NCBI GenBank assembly: GCA_964451925.1
Contig: CAYVKA010000011.1
Coordinates: 1-64,000, forward strand
Reading direction: 5' to 3'
DNA from: Nevskia sp964451925
Lineage (GTDB): Bacteria; Pseudomonadota; Gammaproteobacteria; Nevskiales; Nevskiaceae
Length of the DNA: 64,000 bases
Part shown: in pieces, positions 1 to 8,460 of the stretch
How the letters are laid out: every line of letters begins with the position of its first letter
Numbering within the stretch: position 1 is the stretch's first letter
Translations under genes and position numbers: made by a program
Notes under the pieces: generated by a model
What the model was told of the DNA's origin: nothing
Databases searched by the model: none
The model's input: the letters and a program-made list of their open reading frames with translations, nothing else

Positions 1-1
1 G

Positions 2-277
2 GGGCTGTTCCAGCTCAACCCGGCGCCGTTCTGCCTCATGGACGAGGTCGACGCGCCGATGGACGACGCCAACGTCGGCCGCTTCTGTGAAGTGGTTCGC
101 GAAATGGCGCAGAACGTTCAATTCATTATCATTACGCATAACAAGATCACCATGGAGCTGGCCGAGCACCTGCACGGCGTGACCATGCAGGAGCCCGGCG
201 TATCGCGCCTGGTGAGCGTGGACGTGCAACAGGCGGTGCAGTTGGCCGGCCAGAACGAGGCTAGGGCTGAGGCTTAG
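2..277 (+). CDS. smc: Chromosome segregation ATPase SMC, C-terminal end (5' truncated by window)
   Basis: The reading frame is open from base 2 and the last 91 residues are present. They contain the SMC/ABC Walker B signature (FCLMDEVDAPMDDANV) followed by the D-loop region and the switch-region His (IIITHNK). This is the C-terminal half of the ATPase head that dimerises around ATP and drives chromosome condensation. The ScpA and ScpB partners are encoded at 6536-8460 of this window, so a full SMC-ScpAB condensin is implied. It lies 3 bp before zipA, a common gammaproteobacterial order (smc-zipA-ligA). The true start lies outside the window. The assignment is secure from the motif and the neighbours. 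Confidence 0.95.
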   Translation, partial: GLFQLNPAPFCLMDEVDAPMDDANVGRFCEVVREMAQNVQFIIITHNKITMELAEHLHGVTMQEPGVSRLVSVDVQQAVQLAGQNEARAEA

Positions 278-280
278 ACA

Positions 281-1075
281 ATGAGTCCATTGCAGTGGGC
301 ATTGCTGATTTTCGGTGTGGTGGCGGTGATCGCCGTCTACCTCTATTCGCGCCGCGACCGCCGCGCCATGGAAGACTGGAACCCGAACGAGCCGAACGAG
401 CCCTTGCTGCCGCCGGCCCGGAGCCGCGACCGCCAGCTCGACATCTTCAACAGCGAAAACCAGCAGTTCGACGAATTCGGCGTCGGCAAGCCGCGCCGTG
501 TTGCGCCGGGCTTCGATGCGTCCGCCGAGCCGGCCCCGGCCGACCCCGCTTCCGCGCCGATCGAAATCGGCGGCGGCCAGCGCCGCACGCCGACCGTCGG
601 AGCGCGGCCGCCGGCCGCTGAGCGGCCCGCTGCGGAGAAGCCTGCTCCCGCCATCGAGAAGCCGGAGAGGAGCGAGAAGATCGTGTCGCTGCTCATCGCC
701 GAGCGCGAAGGCACGCACATCATGGGCACGCAGATCCACGATGCGTTACGTGCGCAGCGCCTGGAATACGGCGCGCGCCAGATTTATCACCGCCTGCTCG
801 GCGGCGAGCCGGTGTTCAGCGTCGCCAGCCTGCTCAAGCCGGGCCACCTCGATCCGGCCCTGGCCGGCAGCTTCTCCACGCCCGGCCTGACGCTGTTCAT
901 GGTGCTGCCTGGCCCGCAGAAGCCGTCCGAAGCGATCCGGGACATGATCGCCACCGCCGATCGCCTGGCGCGCGCCCTCAATGCCGAGGTCTACGACGCC
1001 AAGCGCAAGCCGCTGTCGCCAGGCGCGGCGCGCAATCTGCAACTCGAAGTGGAAACCTGGGCGGCGCAGGCCTAG
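281..1075 (+). CDS. zipA: Cell division protein ZipA
   Basis: 264 residues. An N-terminal membrane anchor (about residues 5-25, WALLIFGVVAVIAVYLY) is followed by a basic stretch, then a long Pro/Ala/Glu-rich linker (about residues 50-125). The C-terminal globular domain (about residues 130-264) matches the FtsZ-binding ZipA domain, with the pattern GTQIHDALRAQ...FSVASLLKPGHLD...GLTLFMVLPGP. ZipA tethers FtsZ polymers to the inner membrane and stabilises the Z ring. It sits between smc (3 bp upstream) and ligA (25 bp downstream), the usual gammaproteobacterial context, probably as one transcript. Length is normal for the family. Confidence 0.95.
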   Translation: MSPLQWALLIFGVVAVIAVYLYSRRDRRAMEDWNPNEPNEPLLPPARSRDRQLDIFNSENQQFDEFGVGKPRRVAPGFDASAEPAPADPASAPIEIGGGQRRTPTVGARPPAAERPAAEKPAPAIEKPERSEKIVSLLIAEREGTHIMGTQIHDALRAQRLEYGARQIYHRLLGGEPVFSVASLLKPGHLDPALAGSFSTPGLTLFMVLPGPQKPSEAIRDMIATADRLARALNAEVYDAKRKPLSPGAARNLQLEVETWAAQA

Positions 1076-1100
1076 GCAGGCGGATGAGCCGGAGGCTACC

Positions 1101-3164
1101 GTGGTAAGCGCCGCCGCCCAACGCGCCGCCGAGCTGCGGCGCACGCTGGAGGAGCACAACCACCGCTACTACGTGCTCGACGCGCCGAGCATCCCCGATG
1201 CCGAGTACGACGGCCTGTTCCGCGAACTGCAGCAGCTGGAGCAAGCCCATCCCGAGCTGCGCACCGCGGATTCGCCGACGCAGCGCGTCGGCGGCGCGCC
1301 GCTGAAGGAGTTCGCGCCGGTCGCGCACCGGCTGCCGATGCAGTCGCTCAACAACTGCTTCAGCGAAGAGGAGCTGGGCGAATTCGACCGGCGTGTGCGC
1401 GAGGGCTTGGGCCTGGAGACGGTTGAGTACGTCGCCGAGCCCAAGCTCGACGGCCTGGCGGTATCGCTGGTCTATGAGAACGGCGTGTTCGTGCAGGGCG
1501 CCACGCGCGGCGATGGCGAGACCGGCGAGGACATCACCGCCAACCTGCGCACCATCCGCTCGCTGCCGCTGGCTTTGCGGGAAGCGCAAAACTCCAGGAT
1601 TCCGAAAGTGATCGAGGTGCGCGGCGAGGTCTACCTGCCGCGCGCCGGCTTCGACCGCATGAACGCCGAAGCCACGGCCAGGGGCGAGAAGCTGTACGTC
1701 AACCCGCGCAATGCCGCGGCCGGCTCCCTGCGCCAGCTCGATCCGAAGATGACGGCACTGCGGCCGTTGTCGCTCTACGCCTACCAGGTCGGCTACCAGC
1801 AGGGCTGGACCGCGCCGAAGACCCATTTCGAAGTGCTGCGGGGTCTGCGCGACTGGGGCTTTCCGGTGTCCGAGCTGATCGAGCTGGTGCAGGGCGCCGC
1901 CGGTTGCCTGGCGTACTACCAGGCGATGCAGGCACGCCGCGCCGCGCTGGGCTTCGACATCGACGGCGTGGTCTACAAGCTCAACGACCTGGCCGGGCGC
2001 GACGAGCTGGGCTCGGTGTCGCGCGCGCCGCGCTGGGCCGTTGCCCACAAGTTCCCGGCGGAGGAGGCGACCACGCTGCTGGAGAACGTCGAGTTCCAGG
2101 TCGGCCGCACCGGCACGCTGACCCCGGTGGCGCGGCTCAAGCCGGTGTTCGTTGGCGGCGCCAACGTCTCCAACGCCACCCTGCACAACATGGACGAGGT
2201 CGAGCGCAAGGATGTGCGCATCGGCGACACGGTGATTGTGCGCCGCGCCGGCGATGTCATACCGGAGGTCAAGGGCGTGGTGCTGGAACGACGCCCCGAC
2301 GACGCGCGCAAGGTGCAGCTGCCCAAGACCTGCCCGGTCTGCGGCGGCCACGTCGAACGCGCGGAGGGCGAGGTGGCGGCGCGCTGCAGCAACGGCCTGT
2401 CGTGCCGCGCCCAGCTGCACGGCGCGCTGCAGCATTTCGTTTCGCGCAAGGCCATGGACATCGAGGGCCTGGGCGAAAAGCTGCTGGCGCAGTTGATCGA
2501 TGTCGGCCTGGTGCGCACGCCGGCGGACATCTACCGGCTCAAGGCCGAGCAGCTGGCATCGCTGGAGCGCATGGGCGAGAAGTCGGCCGAGAACGTCGCG
2601 GCCGCCGTCGAAACGAGCAAGGACAGCCGCTTCGAACGGTTCCTCTACGCCCTGGGCATTCCCGACGTGGGAGAGACCACCGCACGCGATCTGGCACGGC
2701 ATTTCGGCACGCTCGACGCCCTGCAGCGGGCTGCGCAGCAGGACCTGGCCAGCGAGAGTGACGAGGCTATCAAGCCCAAGGACCGCTATCCGCAGATGCG
2801 CAAGGTGCCGGACGTCGGCCCCATTGTCGCCGCCCATATCTGCCATTTCTTCAGCGAGCCGCGCAATCTCGAAGCGATCGCCGCGCTGCTCGCCGCCGGC
2901 ATCCACTGGCCCGCTCCCAAGGCGGCCGCCAGCGGCCCGCTGTCCGGCAAGACCCTGGTCATCACCGGCACGCTGCCCGGCATCAGCCGAGACGAGGCCG
3001 GCGCGCTGATCGAAGCGCATGGCGGCAAGGTTTCCGGCAGCATCTCGGCCAAGACCGATTATCTGCTGGCCGGCGAGGCGGCCGGCTCCAAGCTGGCCAA
3101 GGCCGAGAAGCTCGGCGTGACGGTGATCGACCTGGACGGATTGAAAGCGCTGATCGGCGTCTGA
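1101..3164 (+). CDS. ligA: NAD-dependent DNA ligase LigA
   Basis: 687 residues from a GTG start chosen because GGAGG lies at 1091-1095, five bases upstream. The frame is open further upstream, but that part overlaps zipA and has no family similarity. The Ia domain (YYVLDAPSIPDAEYD) binds NMN. The adenylated lysine is Lys115 in KLDG. The OB fold, a four-Cys zinc finger (CPVCGG...CSNGLSCRAQL), helix-hairpin-helix repeats and a C-terminal BRCT domain (SGKTLVITGTLPGISRDEA) follow in order. It seals nicks in replication and repair using NAD+. Length and all motifs are typical. It converges on bolA with 21 bp between the stop codons. Confidence 0.97.
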   Translation: MVSAAAQRAAELRRTLEEHNHRYYVLDAPSIPDAEYDGLFRELQQLEQAHPELRTADSPTQRVGGAPLKEFAPVAHRLPMQSLNNCFSEEELGEFDRRVREGLGLETVEYVAEPKLDGLAVSLVYENGVFVQGATRGDGETGEDITANLRTIRSLPLALREAQNSRIPKVIEVRGEVYLPRAGFDRMNAEATARGEKLYVNPRNAAAGSLRQLDPKMTALRPLSLYAYQVGYQQGWTAPKTHFEVLRGLRDWGFPVSELIELVQGAAGCLAYYQAMQARRAALGFDIDGVVYKLNDLAGRDELGSVSRAPRWAVAHKFPAEEATTLLENVEFQVGRTGTLTPVARLKPVFVGGANVSNATLHNMDEVERKDVRIGDTVIVRRAGDVIPEVKGVVLERRPDDARKVQLPKTCPVCGGHVERAEGEVAARCSNGLSCRAQLHGALQHFVSRKAMDIEGLGEKLLAQLIDVGLVRTPADIYRLKAEQLASLERMGEKSAENVAAAVETSKDSRFERFLYALGIPDVGETTARDLARHFGTLDALQRAAQQDLASESDEAIKPKDRYPQMRKVPDVGPIVAAHICHFFSEPRNLEAIAALLAAGIHWPAPKAAASGPLSGKTLVITGTLPGISRDEAGALIEAHGGKVSGSISAKTDYLLAGEAAGSKLAKAEKLGVTVIDLDGLKALIGV

Positions 3165-3185
3165 ACGGCGTCAGGCCCTCGCAGC

Positions 3186-3455
3186 TCAACCGGCGTCCGG
3201 CACTTCCTCGGGGGCGCGGGCCACGATCGACAGCGCGTGAATCTCCTCGCGCATCTGTTCGCTCAGCGCCTCGTAGACCATGCGGTGACGCGCCACCAGC
3301 GGTTTGCCTGAAAACGCCGGGCAGACGATGAAGACGCGGAAGTGACCGCCATCGGCATGGGCGTGGCCGATGTGCTTGTGGCCTTCGTCCTCGATGTCCA
3401 GCTGAAGAGGCTTGAGTTCGTCCTGCAGCTTCTGGCGGATACGTTCAACGCGCAT
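3186..3455 (-). CDS. bolA: BolA family transcriptional/iron-sulfur regulator
   Basis: 89 residues starting MRVERIRQKLQDEL. The BolA fold is recognised from the helix-1 start, the HADGGHFRVFIVCPAFSGKPLVARHRMVYEAL stretch read in segments, and the ISL-like end ALSIVARAP. BolA proteins bind monothiol glutaredoxins via a conserved His and [2Fe-2S] clusters and influence morphology and iron homeostasis. The start overlaps the end of yciB by 11 bp, so translation of the two is probably coupled. A longer frame to 3542 exists, but it only shadows yciB. Whether this is the BolA or the IbaG subtype is not certain. Confidence 0.88.
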   Translation of the reverse strand: MRVERIRQKLQDELKPLQLDIEDEGHKHIGHAHADGGHFRVFIVCPAFSGKPLVARHRMVYEALSEQMREEIHALSIVARAPEEVPDAG

Positions 3456-3993
3456 GGTCGTTTTCCGGATCGGACTCCAGGTACGGCGCCAGGAACGGCA
3501 CCTGCAGCAACATGAATACCACCGGCAGGAAGGCGCAGGCAAGCTTGAACTTGACCCAGAAGGCCTCGCTGAAATGCTCGGCGATGTACAGGTTGAGCCC
3601 GGCCAGGCACAGGAAGTACAGCACCCAGGCCAGGCTCAGGCGGCGCCACACCGTGTCCGGCAGCTTGATCGCATCCTGCGGAATGCGCGCCAGCAGCACC
3701 TTGTCGCCGACGAAGTGGCTGCCCAGCAGCGCCGCCGCGAACAGCAGGTAGACCAGGCTGAACTTGATCTTGATGAATTCCGGATTGTGCAGGTAGAGGG
3801 TCAGTCCGCCGAACAGCGCGGCCAGCACCGCGGTGAACAGCTGCATCTTCGGCAGGCGGTGGGTGCGCAGCCAGCTGATCGCCACCACCGCGAAGCAGGC
3901 GCCGATCAGCACCGCCGTGGCGGTGTAGATGCCGCGCAGGAAATAGGCGGCGCCGAACAGGGCGAGCGGCAGCAGGTCGATCAAGGCATTCAT
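3445..3993 (-). CDS. yciB: Inner membrane septation protein YciB (IspZ family)
   Basis: 182 residues with about five hydrophobic helices. Family hallmarks are the N-terminal MNALIDLLPLALFGAAYF, the FIKIKFSLVYLLFAAALLGSHF stretch and WVKFKLACAFLPVVFMLLQVPFL near the C-terminus. YciB is a polytopic inner-membrane protein linked to septation and envelope integrity; in E. coli it interacts with elongation and division proteins. Length matches the family (about 180). It is first in a two-gene minus-strand unit with bolA. Its start is separated by 162 bp from the divergent yciO, so the shared region 3994-4155 should hold both promoters; an AT-richer segment (ATTATATCTA near 4000) is the only obvious candidate. 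Confidence 0.93.
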   Translation of the reverse strand: MNALIDLLPLALFGAAYFLRGIYTATAVLIGACFAVVAISWLRTHRLPKMQLFTAVLAALFGGLTLYLHNPEFIKIKFSLVYLLFAAALLGSHFVGDKVLLARIPQDAIKLPDTVWRRLSLAWVLYFLCLAGLNLYIAEHFSEAFWVKFKLACAFLPVVFMLLQVPFLAPYLESDPENDHAR

Positions 3994-4155
3994 TGAGCAA
4001 TTATATCTACCGCGAATCGAGCGTCAGGCAAGTGCCGCCGGTCGGCTCGCCACGGCGGTTACTTCGCCACGGATAATCTGCGACCATTGCTGAATGAATG
4101 CTGAGCAAGTGCGGTCCCGGCACGCCCAGGCGCCGGCACCGCGCGAATCCTGAAC

Positions 4156-4788
4156 ATGGCCGAATGGCTTGAACTGCATCCGATCGACCCGCAGAAGCGC
4201 TGGCTGCAGCGCGCGGCGGATCGCGTGCGCGCGGGCGATGTCATCGCCTATCCGACGGACTCCTGCTACGCCCTTGGCTGCCATCTCGGCGACAAGCACG
4301 CGGCCGAGCGGCTTCGCGATATCCGCCAGTTCGACCGCCATCACCTGTTCACGCTGGTGTGCCGCGACCTGGCCGAGATCGCCACCTACGCCCGCGTCGA
4401 CAACTGGCAGTACCGCCTGCTCAAGACGCTGACCCCGGGGCCTTACACTTTCGTGCTGGAGGGCACCCGCGAGCTGCCGCGGCGCCTGGTGCACGAAAAG
4501 CGCAAGACCATTGGTATCCGGGTGCCGGATCACCGCGTGGCGCAGGCGCTGCTGGAACTGCTGGGCGAACCGCTGATGAGCTGCACGCTGCAATTCCCGG
4601 ATGCGGAGGAGCCGGTCAGCGACCCGAATGATTATCGCGACGAACTGGAGCGCCAGGTCGACCTGGTGCTGGACGGCGGCCCCTGCGGCCTGCAGCCGAC
4701 CACCGTGATCGACCTGACCGGCGATGCCCCGGTGCTGGTGCGGCAGGGGCGCGGCGACGTGTCAAACCTGGGCCTGGCCGCGGACTGA
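4156..4788 (+). CDS. yciO: Sua5/YciO/YrdC-family protein (YciO-type)
   Basis: 210 residues covering one YrdC-like domain. The signature RAGDVIAYPTDSCYALGCHLGDK near residue 25, LTPGPYTFVLEGTRELPRRL and KRKTIGIRVPDH are the nucleotide/threonine-binding elements of the Sua5/TsaC fold. TsaC/Sua5 make threonylcarbamoyl-AMP for tRNA t6A. YciO is the paralogue without a C-terminal Sua5 domain, whose role is less clear. The YciO call rests on context: in E. coli yciO lies near rluB and yciK, and here rluB follows five genes later. No convincing ribosome-binding site precedes the ATG. Confidence 0.87.
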   Translation: MAEWLELHPIDPQKRWLQRAADRVRAGDVIAYPTDSCYALGCHLGDKHAAERLRDIRQFDRHHLFTLVCRDLAEIATYARVDNWQYRLLKTLTPGPYTFVLEGTRELPRRLVHEKRKTIGIRVPDHRVAQALLELLGEPLMSCTLQFPDAEEPVSDPNDYRDELERQVDLVLDGGPCGLQPTTVIDLTGDAPVLVRQGRGDVSNLGLAAD

Positions 4789-4831
4789 GGCGCCCCGCCG
4801 GGCGCTTCCGGCTTTATCCCGGTGCGGGCGG

Positions 4832-4844
4832 TATAATGCCTTGA
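4832..4844 (+). promoter_or_regulatory. Perfect -10 box (TATAAT) placing +1 on the ATG: possible leaderless promoter
   Basis: A perfect TATAAT lies at 4832-4837. The expected start point, about seven bases after the box, is 4844, the A of the downstream ATG. No Shine-Dalgarno-like sequence precedes that ATG. No good -35 hexamer is visible (weak TTCCGG or CTTTAT at wrong spacing). This may therefore be a leaderless promoter inside the yciO-trpS group, or a chance match. Confidence 0.45.
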
Positions 4845-5506
4845 TGGATTCGTCTCTTACCCTGGTCCAGAAGCTGGCAGTCTGGGCTCTCCCCGTCATT
4901 TTGGCCATTACCATGCGCGAGATCGTGCATGGCCGGGTGGCCTATGCCCTGGGTGACCATACGGCCGCCAACCAGGGCCGCCTCAGCCTCAACCCGCTGA
5001 ACCACGTCGACCCGATCGGCACGGTGCTGGTGCCGGGGCTGATGCTGGCGCTGGGCGGGTTTTTCATCGGCTGGGGCAAGCCGGTGCCGATCGACTGGCG
5101 AAATTTTCCCCATCCGCGGCGCGACCTGGCCATTGTCGCGGCTTCCGGCCCGCTGAGCAGTCTGGCGATGGCGATCCTGTGGGGCCTGGTCTACAAATAT
5201 GCGGCCGCCAGCGGCGCCACCGAGGGTGTGTGGTACGGCATCAACCTGATGGGCAAGGCCGGGCTGCTGATCAACGTCTCGCTGATGGTGCTGAACCTGC
5301 TGCCGCTGCCGCCGCTGGACGGCGGTCGCGTGCTGATCGGCGTGCTGCCGGCGCAGGCCGCCTACCGCTTCGCCAAGATCGAGCCCTATGGCATGCTGCT
5401 GCTGCTGCTGCTGGTAGCGACCGGGGTGCTCGGCACCATCCTGTACTGGCCGTTCGTCATATCCGTGGCCAGCATTTCCCAACTGCTCGGCCTGCATCTG
5501 GCCTGA
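4844..5506 (+). CDS. Site-2 protease (M50) family membrane protein with altered HExxH
   Basis: 220 residues with several hydrophobic segments. The compact bacterial M50 layout is clear: AITMREIVHGRVAYALGDHTA, then LNPLNHVDPIGTVLVPG, then LNLLPLPPLDGGRVL, which carries the LDG motif with its metal-binding Asp. The first zinc motif should be HExxH but reads REIVH (residues 25-29; codon CGC at 4916-4918), so the first His ligand is Arg. The other motifs and membrane topology are preserved. The normal job would be intramembrane cleavage. Loss of a ligand suggests a pseudoprotease or weakened enzyme, though I cannot rule out a sequencing error. It sits 55 bp after yciO and 10 bp before trpS, the usual context. 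Confidence 0.88.
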   Translation: MDSSLTLVQKLAVWALPVILAITMREIVHGRVAYALGDHTAANQGRLSLNPLNHVDPIGTVLVPGLMLALGGFFIGWGKPVPIDWRNFPHPRRDLAIVAASGPLSSLAMAILWGLVYKYAAASGATEGVWYGINLMGKAGLLINVSLMVLNLLPLPPLDGGRVLIGVLPAQAAYRFAKIEPYGMLLLLLLVATGVLGTILYWPFVISVASISQLLGLHLA

Positions 5507-5516
5507 ACCGCACAAC

Positions 5517-6539
5517 GTGAACGCCTCCCCACGCCCAGTCGTCCTCTCCGGCATCCAGCCTTCCGGCCGCCTGACCATCGGCAACTACCTCGGCGCCATC
5601 AAGAACTGGCTGCCGCTGCACCGGCAGTACGACTGCTACTACATGCTGGTGGACCTGCACGCCATCACCGTGCGCCAGGATCCGCGGGTGCTGCGCGAGC
5701 GCTGCTACGAATTCCTGGCGCTGTACATGGCCTGCGGCCTGGACCCGGCCGACAACGTGCTGTTCGTGCAAAGCCACGTGGCGGCGCATGCGCGCCTGGG
5801 CTGGGTGCTGAACTGCTACACGCAGATGGGCGAGCTGAACCGCATGACGCAGTTCAAGGACAAGTCGGCCAAGCACGCCGACAACATCAACGCCGGGCTG
5901 TTCGATTACCCGGTGCTGATGGCGGCCGACATCCTGCTCTACGACACCGCCCAGGTGCCGGTCGGCGACGATCAGAAGCAGCACCTGGAGCTGACCCGCG
6001 ACGTGGCGATCCGCTTCAACAACATCCACGCGGACGTGAATGGCGGGCAGCCGGTGTTCCGGGTGCCGGAGCCGATGATACCGCCGGTGGGCGCGCGCAT
6101 CATGGGCCTGCAGGAGCCGAAGGCCAAGATGAGCAAGTCCGGGGAAGCCGAGACCGACGCCATCTACCTGCTCGACACGCCGGACGCGATCACCCGCAAG
6201 ATCAAGCGCGCCGTGACCGACATGGACGGCAGCATCCGCCATGCGCCGGCCGAGAAGCCGGGCGTGTCCAACCTGCTATCCATTCTGTCCGCCACCGGCG
6301 GCGAGTCCATCGCCGCGCTGGAGGCGCGTTTCGCCGGCCAGGGCTACGGCGCGCTGAAGACGGCGACGGCCGAGGCGGTGGTGGAGTGCCTGAAGCCGGT
6401 GCAGGAGCGCTATGCCCGGATCCGCCAGGACCTGGCCGGCCTGCAACGCGTGCTGAAGGACGGTGCCGAGCGCGCCGCGCAGCGCGCCGATGCCACCCTC
6501 AAGCGCGTGCACGACGTGCTCGGATTCATCCCGCAATGA
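5517..6539 (+). CDS. trpS: Tryptophanyl-tRNA synthetase TrpS
   Basis: 340 residues from a GTG start. The class Ic synthetase core is evident: VLSGIQPSGRLTIGNYLGA carries the HIGH-equivalent TIGN, the tryptophan-binding region includes VDLHAITV and PVLMAADILLYD, and KMSKS is at residues 204-208. It charges tRNA-Trp. Length agrees with the family (about 334 in E. coli). It follows the site-2 protease homologue by 10 bp, and its stop overlaps the scpA start as ATGA, indicating translational coupling within one operon. Confidence 0.97.
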   Translation: MNASPRPVVLSGIQPSGRLTIGNYLGAIKNWLPLHRQYDCYYMLVDLHAITVRQDPRVLRERCYEFLALYMACGLDPADNVLFVQSHVAAHARLGWVLNCYTQMGELNRMTQFKDKSAKHADNINAGLFDYPVLMAADILLYDTAQVPVGDDQKQHLELTRDVAIRFNNIHADVNGGQPVFRVPEPMIPPVGARIMGLQEPKAKMSKSGEAETDAIYLLDTPDAITRKIKRAVTDMDGSIRHAPAEKPGVSNLLSILSATGGESIAALEARFAGQGYGALKTATAEAVVECLKPVQERYARIRQDLAGLQRVLKDGAERAAQRADATLKRVHDVLGFIPQ

Positions 6540-7387
6540 GCGGCAACGAAGCCGCCATCGCCGAGGTACCGGAAGCCGCTGCGCCGCCGGCCGAGATCGC
6601 GCTGGCGCGCTGGCACGGCGAAGCGCTGACCAAGATGCCGGATGACCTGTACATCCCGCCCGATGCGCTGGAAGTGTTCCTCGAGGCCTTCGAGGGGCCG
6701 CTCGACCTGCTGCTGTACCTGATCCGCAAGCAGAATCTGGACATCCTCGACATCCCGGTGTTGAAGATCACCCAGCAGTACATGGACTACATCGCGCTGA
6801 TGCGCGAGCTGCGCCTGGAACTGGCGGCGGAGTATCTGGTGATGGCGGCCTGGCTGGCCGAGATCAAGTCGCGCATCCTGCTGCCGCGCCCGCCGGCGGT
6901 GGAGGAGGAGGCAGGCGATCCGCGCATGGAGCTGGTGCGCCGCCTGCAGCAGTACGAGCGCTTCAAGACCGCCGCCGAGAACCTGGATGCGCTGCCGCGG
7001 GTGAGCCGCGAGATCTTCCTGGCGCAGGCGCGGCCGGAGCGGGTGCAGAGCGAAGCGCCGCTGCCGATCCCGGCGATGCGCGAGCTGATGCTGGCGTTCC
7101 GCGAAGTGCTGTTGCGCGCCGACCTGTACAAGAAGCACACGGTGCAGAGCGAGCCGCTGTCGGTGCGCGAGCGCATGAGCCGCATCCTGGACCGGCTGCA
7201 GAGCGGCCCAGCACGCTTCGAGGAGCTGGTCGACCTGAGCGAAGGCCGCGCCGGCGTGGTGGTGTGCCTGCTGGCGGTGCTGGAACTGGCCAAGAGCGGT
7301 TTGCTCGAGATCGGGCAGCCGGCGCCGTTCGCCCCGCTGCTGCTGGAAAACGCGCGGGCGCGCGAAATTGCGATTGAGGAATCATGA
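6536..7387 (+). CDS. scpA: Segregation and condensation protein ScpA (kleisin)
   Basis: 283 residues from the ATG that overlaps the trpS stop (ATGA). After a roughly 40-residue Ala/Glu-rich lead, the kleisin N-terminal domain begins at YIPPDALEVFLEAFEGPLDLLLYLI, followed by the ScpA pattern ILDIPVLKITQQYMDYI and LAAEYLVMAAWLAEIKSRILLPRP. The C-terminal winged-helix part (RFEELVDLSEGRAGVVVCLLAVLELAKSGL) binds the SMC head. ScpA bridges the two SMC heads and recruits ScpB. The partners smc (window start) and scpB (immediately downstream, ATGA overlap) are present. Confidence 0.96.
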   Translation: MSGNEAAIAEVPEAAAPPAEIALARWHGEALTKMPDDLYIPPDALEVFLEAFEGPLDLLLYLIRKQNLDILDIPVLKITQQYMDYIALMRELRLELAAEYLVMAAWLAEIKSRILLPRPPAVEEEAGDPRMELVRRLQQYERFKTAAENLDALPRVSREIFLAQARPERVQSEAPLPIPAMRELMLAFREVLLRADLYKKHTVQSEPLSVRERMSRILDRLQSGPARFEELVDLSEGRAGVVVCLLAVLELAKSGLLEIGQPAPFAPLLLENARAREIAIEES

Positions 7388-8460
7388 ACGATACACCCGA
7401 ACCGGTGCCCGCCGCGGACGCCGAAGAATCCGCTGCCAACACGGCTGCCGGGAGCGCGGCGCCCGTGGCGGCACAGCCGGCCGAAACCGCCGCCGCGGAG
7501 CCGCCCTCGGCCGCCGTGCCTGACGCGCCGCCGGCAGCGGCCGTGGAAGGTGATGCGGAAGAGCCCCTTGCTGCCGCCGAGAACCCGTCCGCCGCCGCGG
7601 AGGAGGCCACGGCCCAGGACGCGCAGCTGCCCGCCGTGCTGCCTGCCGAGGATGCGTCGCAGCCGGCGCCGGAGCAGGCTTTCCTGCGCCATCTCGAACT
7701 GATCCTGGAGGCGCTGTTGCTCGCCGCCGACGCGCCCCTGCCGCTGGAGCAGCTGCAGAGGCTGGTGGGCTCCGAATTCAACCTGGGCCGCAAGGACCTG
7801 CGTGCCGCGCTGGAGCGCATGGGCGCGCGCTATGCCGATACCGCCTGCGAGCTGCGCGAAGTGGCCAGCGGCTGGCGTCTGCAGGTGCGGGCCGAGTATG
7901 GCGAGTGGGTCGGGCGGCTGTGGCAGGAAAAGCCGCCGAAGTACTCGCGCGCCCTGCTCGAGACACTGGCGCTGGTGGTCTACCGCCAGCCCATCACCCG
8001 CGGCGAGATCGAGGATGTGCGCGGCGTGGCTGTATCCACCAACATCCTGCGCACGCTGCTGGAGCGCGGCTGGGTGCGCGAGGTGGGCCACAAGGAAGTG
8101 CCGGGCCGTCCCGCCCTGTACGGCACCACGCCGCAGTTCCTCGACGATTTCAATCTCAAGTCGCTGGACCAGCTGCCGAGCCTGCCGGAGATCAAGGACC
8201 TGGACCAGCTGGAAGCGGCGATGAAGCGACTCGGCCAGGGCAACAATGCCGAGGCGGTCGCCGCGCTGCGCGCCGAGCAGGAAGCCGCCGCCGAACCGAT
8301 CCAGGCCGGCGCCGAGGCGCCGTCCGGCGCAGGCGCCGAAGAGCCGCCGGTCGAGGATGTCGTGGTGGAGGAAGAGGTGGTGGAGGAAGACGTGCTGGGC
8401 GAGGAAGTGCACGGCGAGGCCGACGGGCAGTGGCCTCCGCCGGAGCAGACCGAGCCTTGA
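7384..8460 (+). CDS. scpB: Segregation and condensation protein ScpB with long acidic extensions
   Basis: 358 residues, much longer than a minimal ScpB (about 200). Residues 1-95 are Ala/Glu/Pro-rich low complexity. The two winged-helix domains span about residues 99-265 (LRHLELILEALLLAADAPLPLEQL; LALVVYRQPITRGEIEDVRGVAVSTNILRTLLERGWVREVG; GRPALYGTTPQFLDDF). An acidic tail rich in Glu/Val (VVVEEEVVEEDVLGEEV) follows. ScpB dimers bind ScpA in the SMC condensin. The start overlaps scpA by 4 bp and the stop overlaps the rluB start (TTGA), so the unit is translationally coupled. The extensions are probably disordered. Confidence 0.94.
   Translation: MNDTPEPVPAADAEESAANTAAGSAAPVAAQPAETAAAEPPSAAVPDAPPAAAVEGDAEEPLAAAENPSAAAEEATAQDAQLPAVLPAEDASQPAPEQAFLRHLELILEALLLAADAPLPLEQLQRLVGSEFNLGRKDLRAALERMGARYADTACELREVASGWRLQVRAEYGEWVGRLWQEKPPKYSRALLETLALVVYRQPITRGEIEDVRGVAVSTNILRTLLERGWVREVGHKEVPGRPALYGTTPQFLDDFNLKSLDQLPSLPEIKDLDQLEAAMKRLGQGNNAEAVAALRAEQEAAAEPIQAGAEAPSGAGAEEPPVEDVVVEEEVVEEDVLGEEVHGEADGQWPPPEQTEP

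Noticed and set aside
978..3020. Long open frame antisense to ligA
   Set aside because: It mirrors ligA, has Arg/Gln/His/Gly-rich sequence of no family, and results from the GC-rich third codon positions of the real gene.
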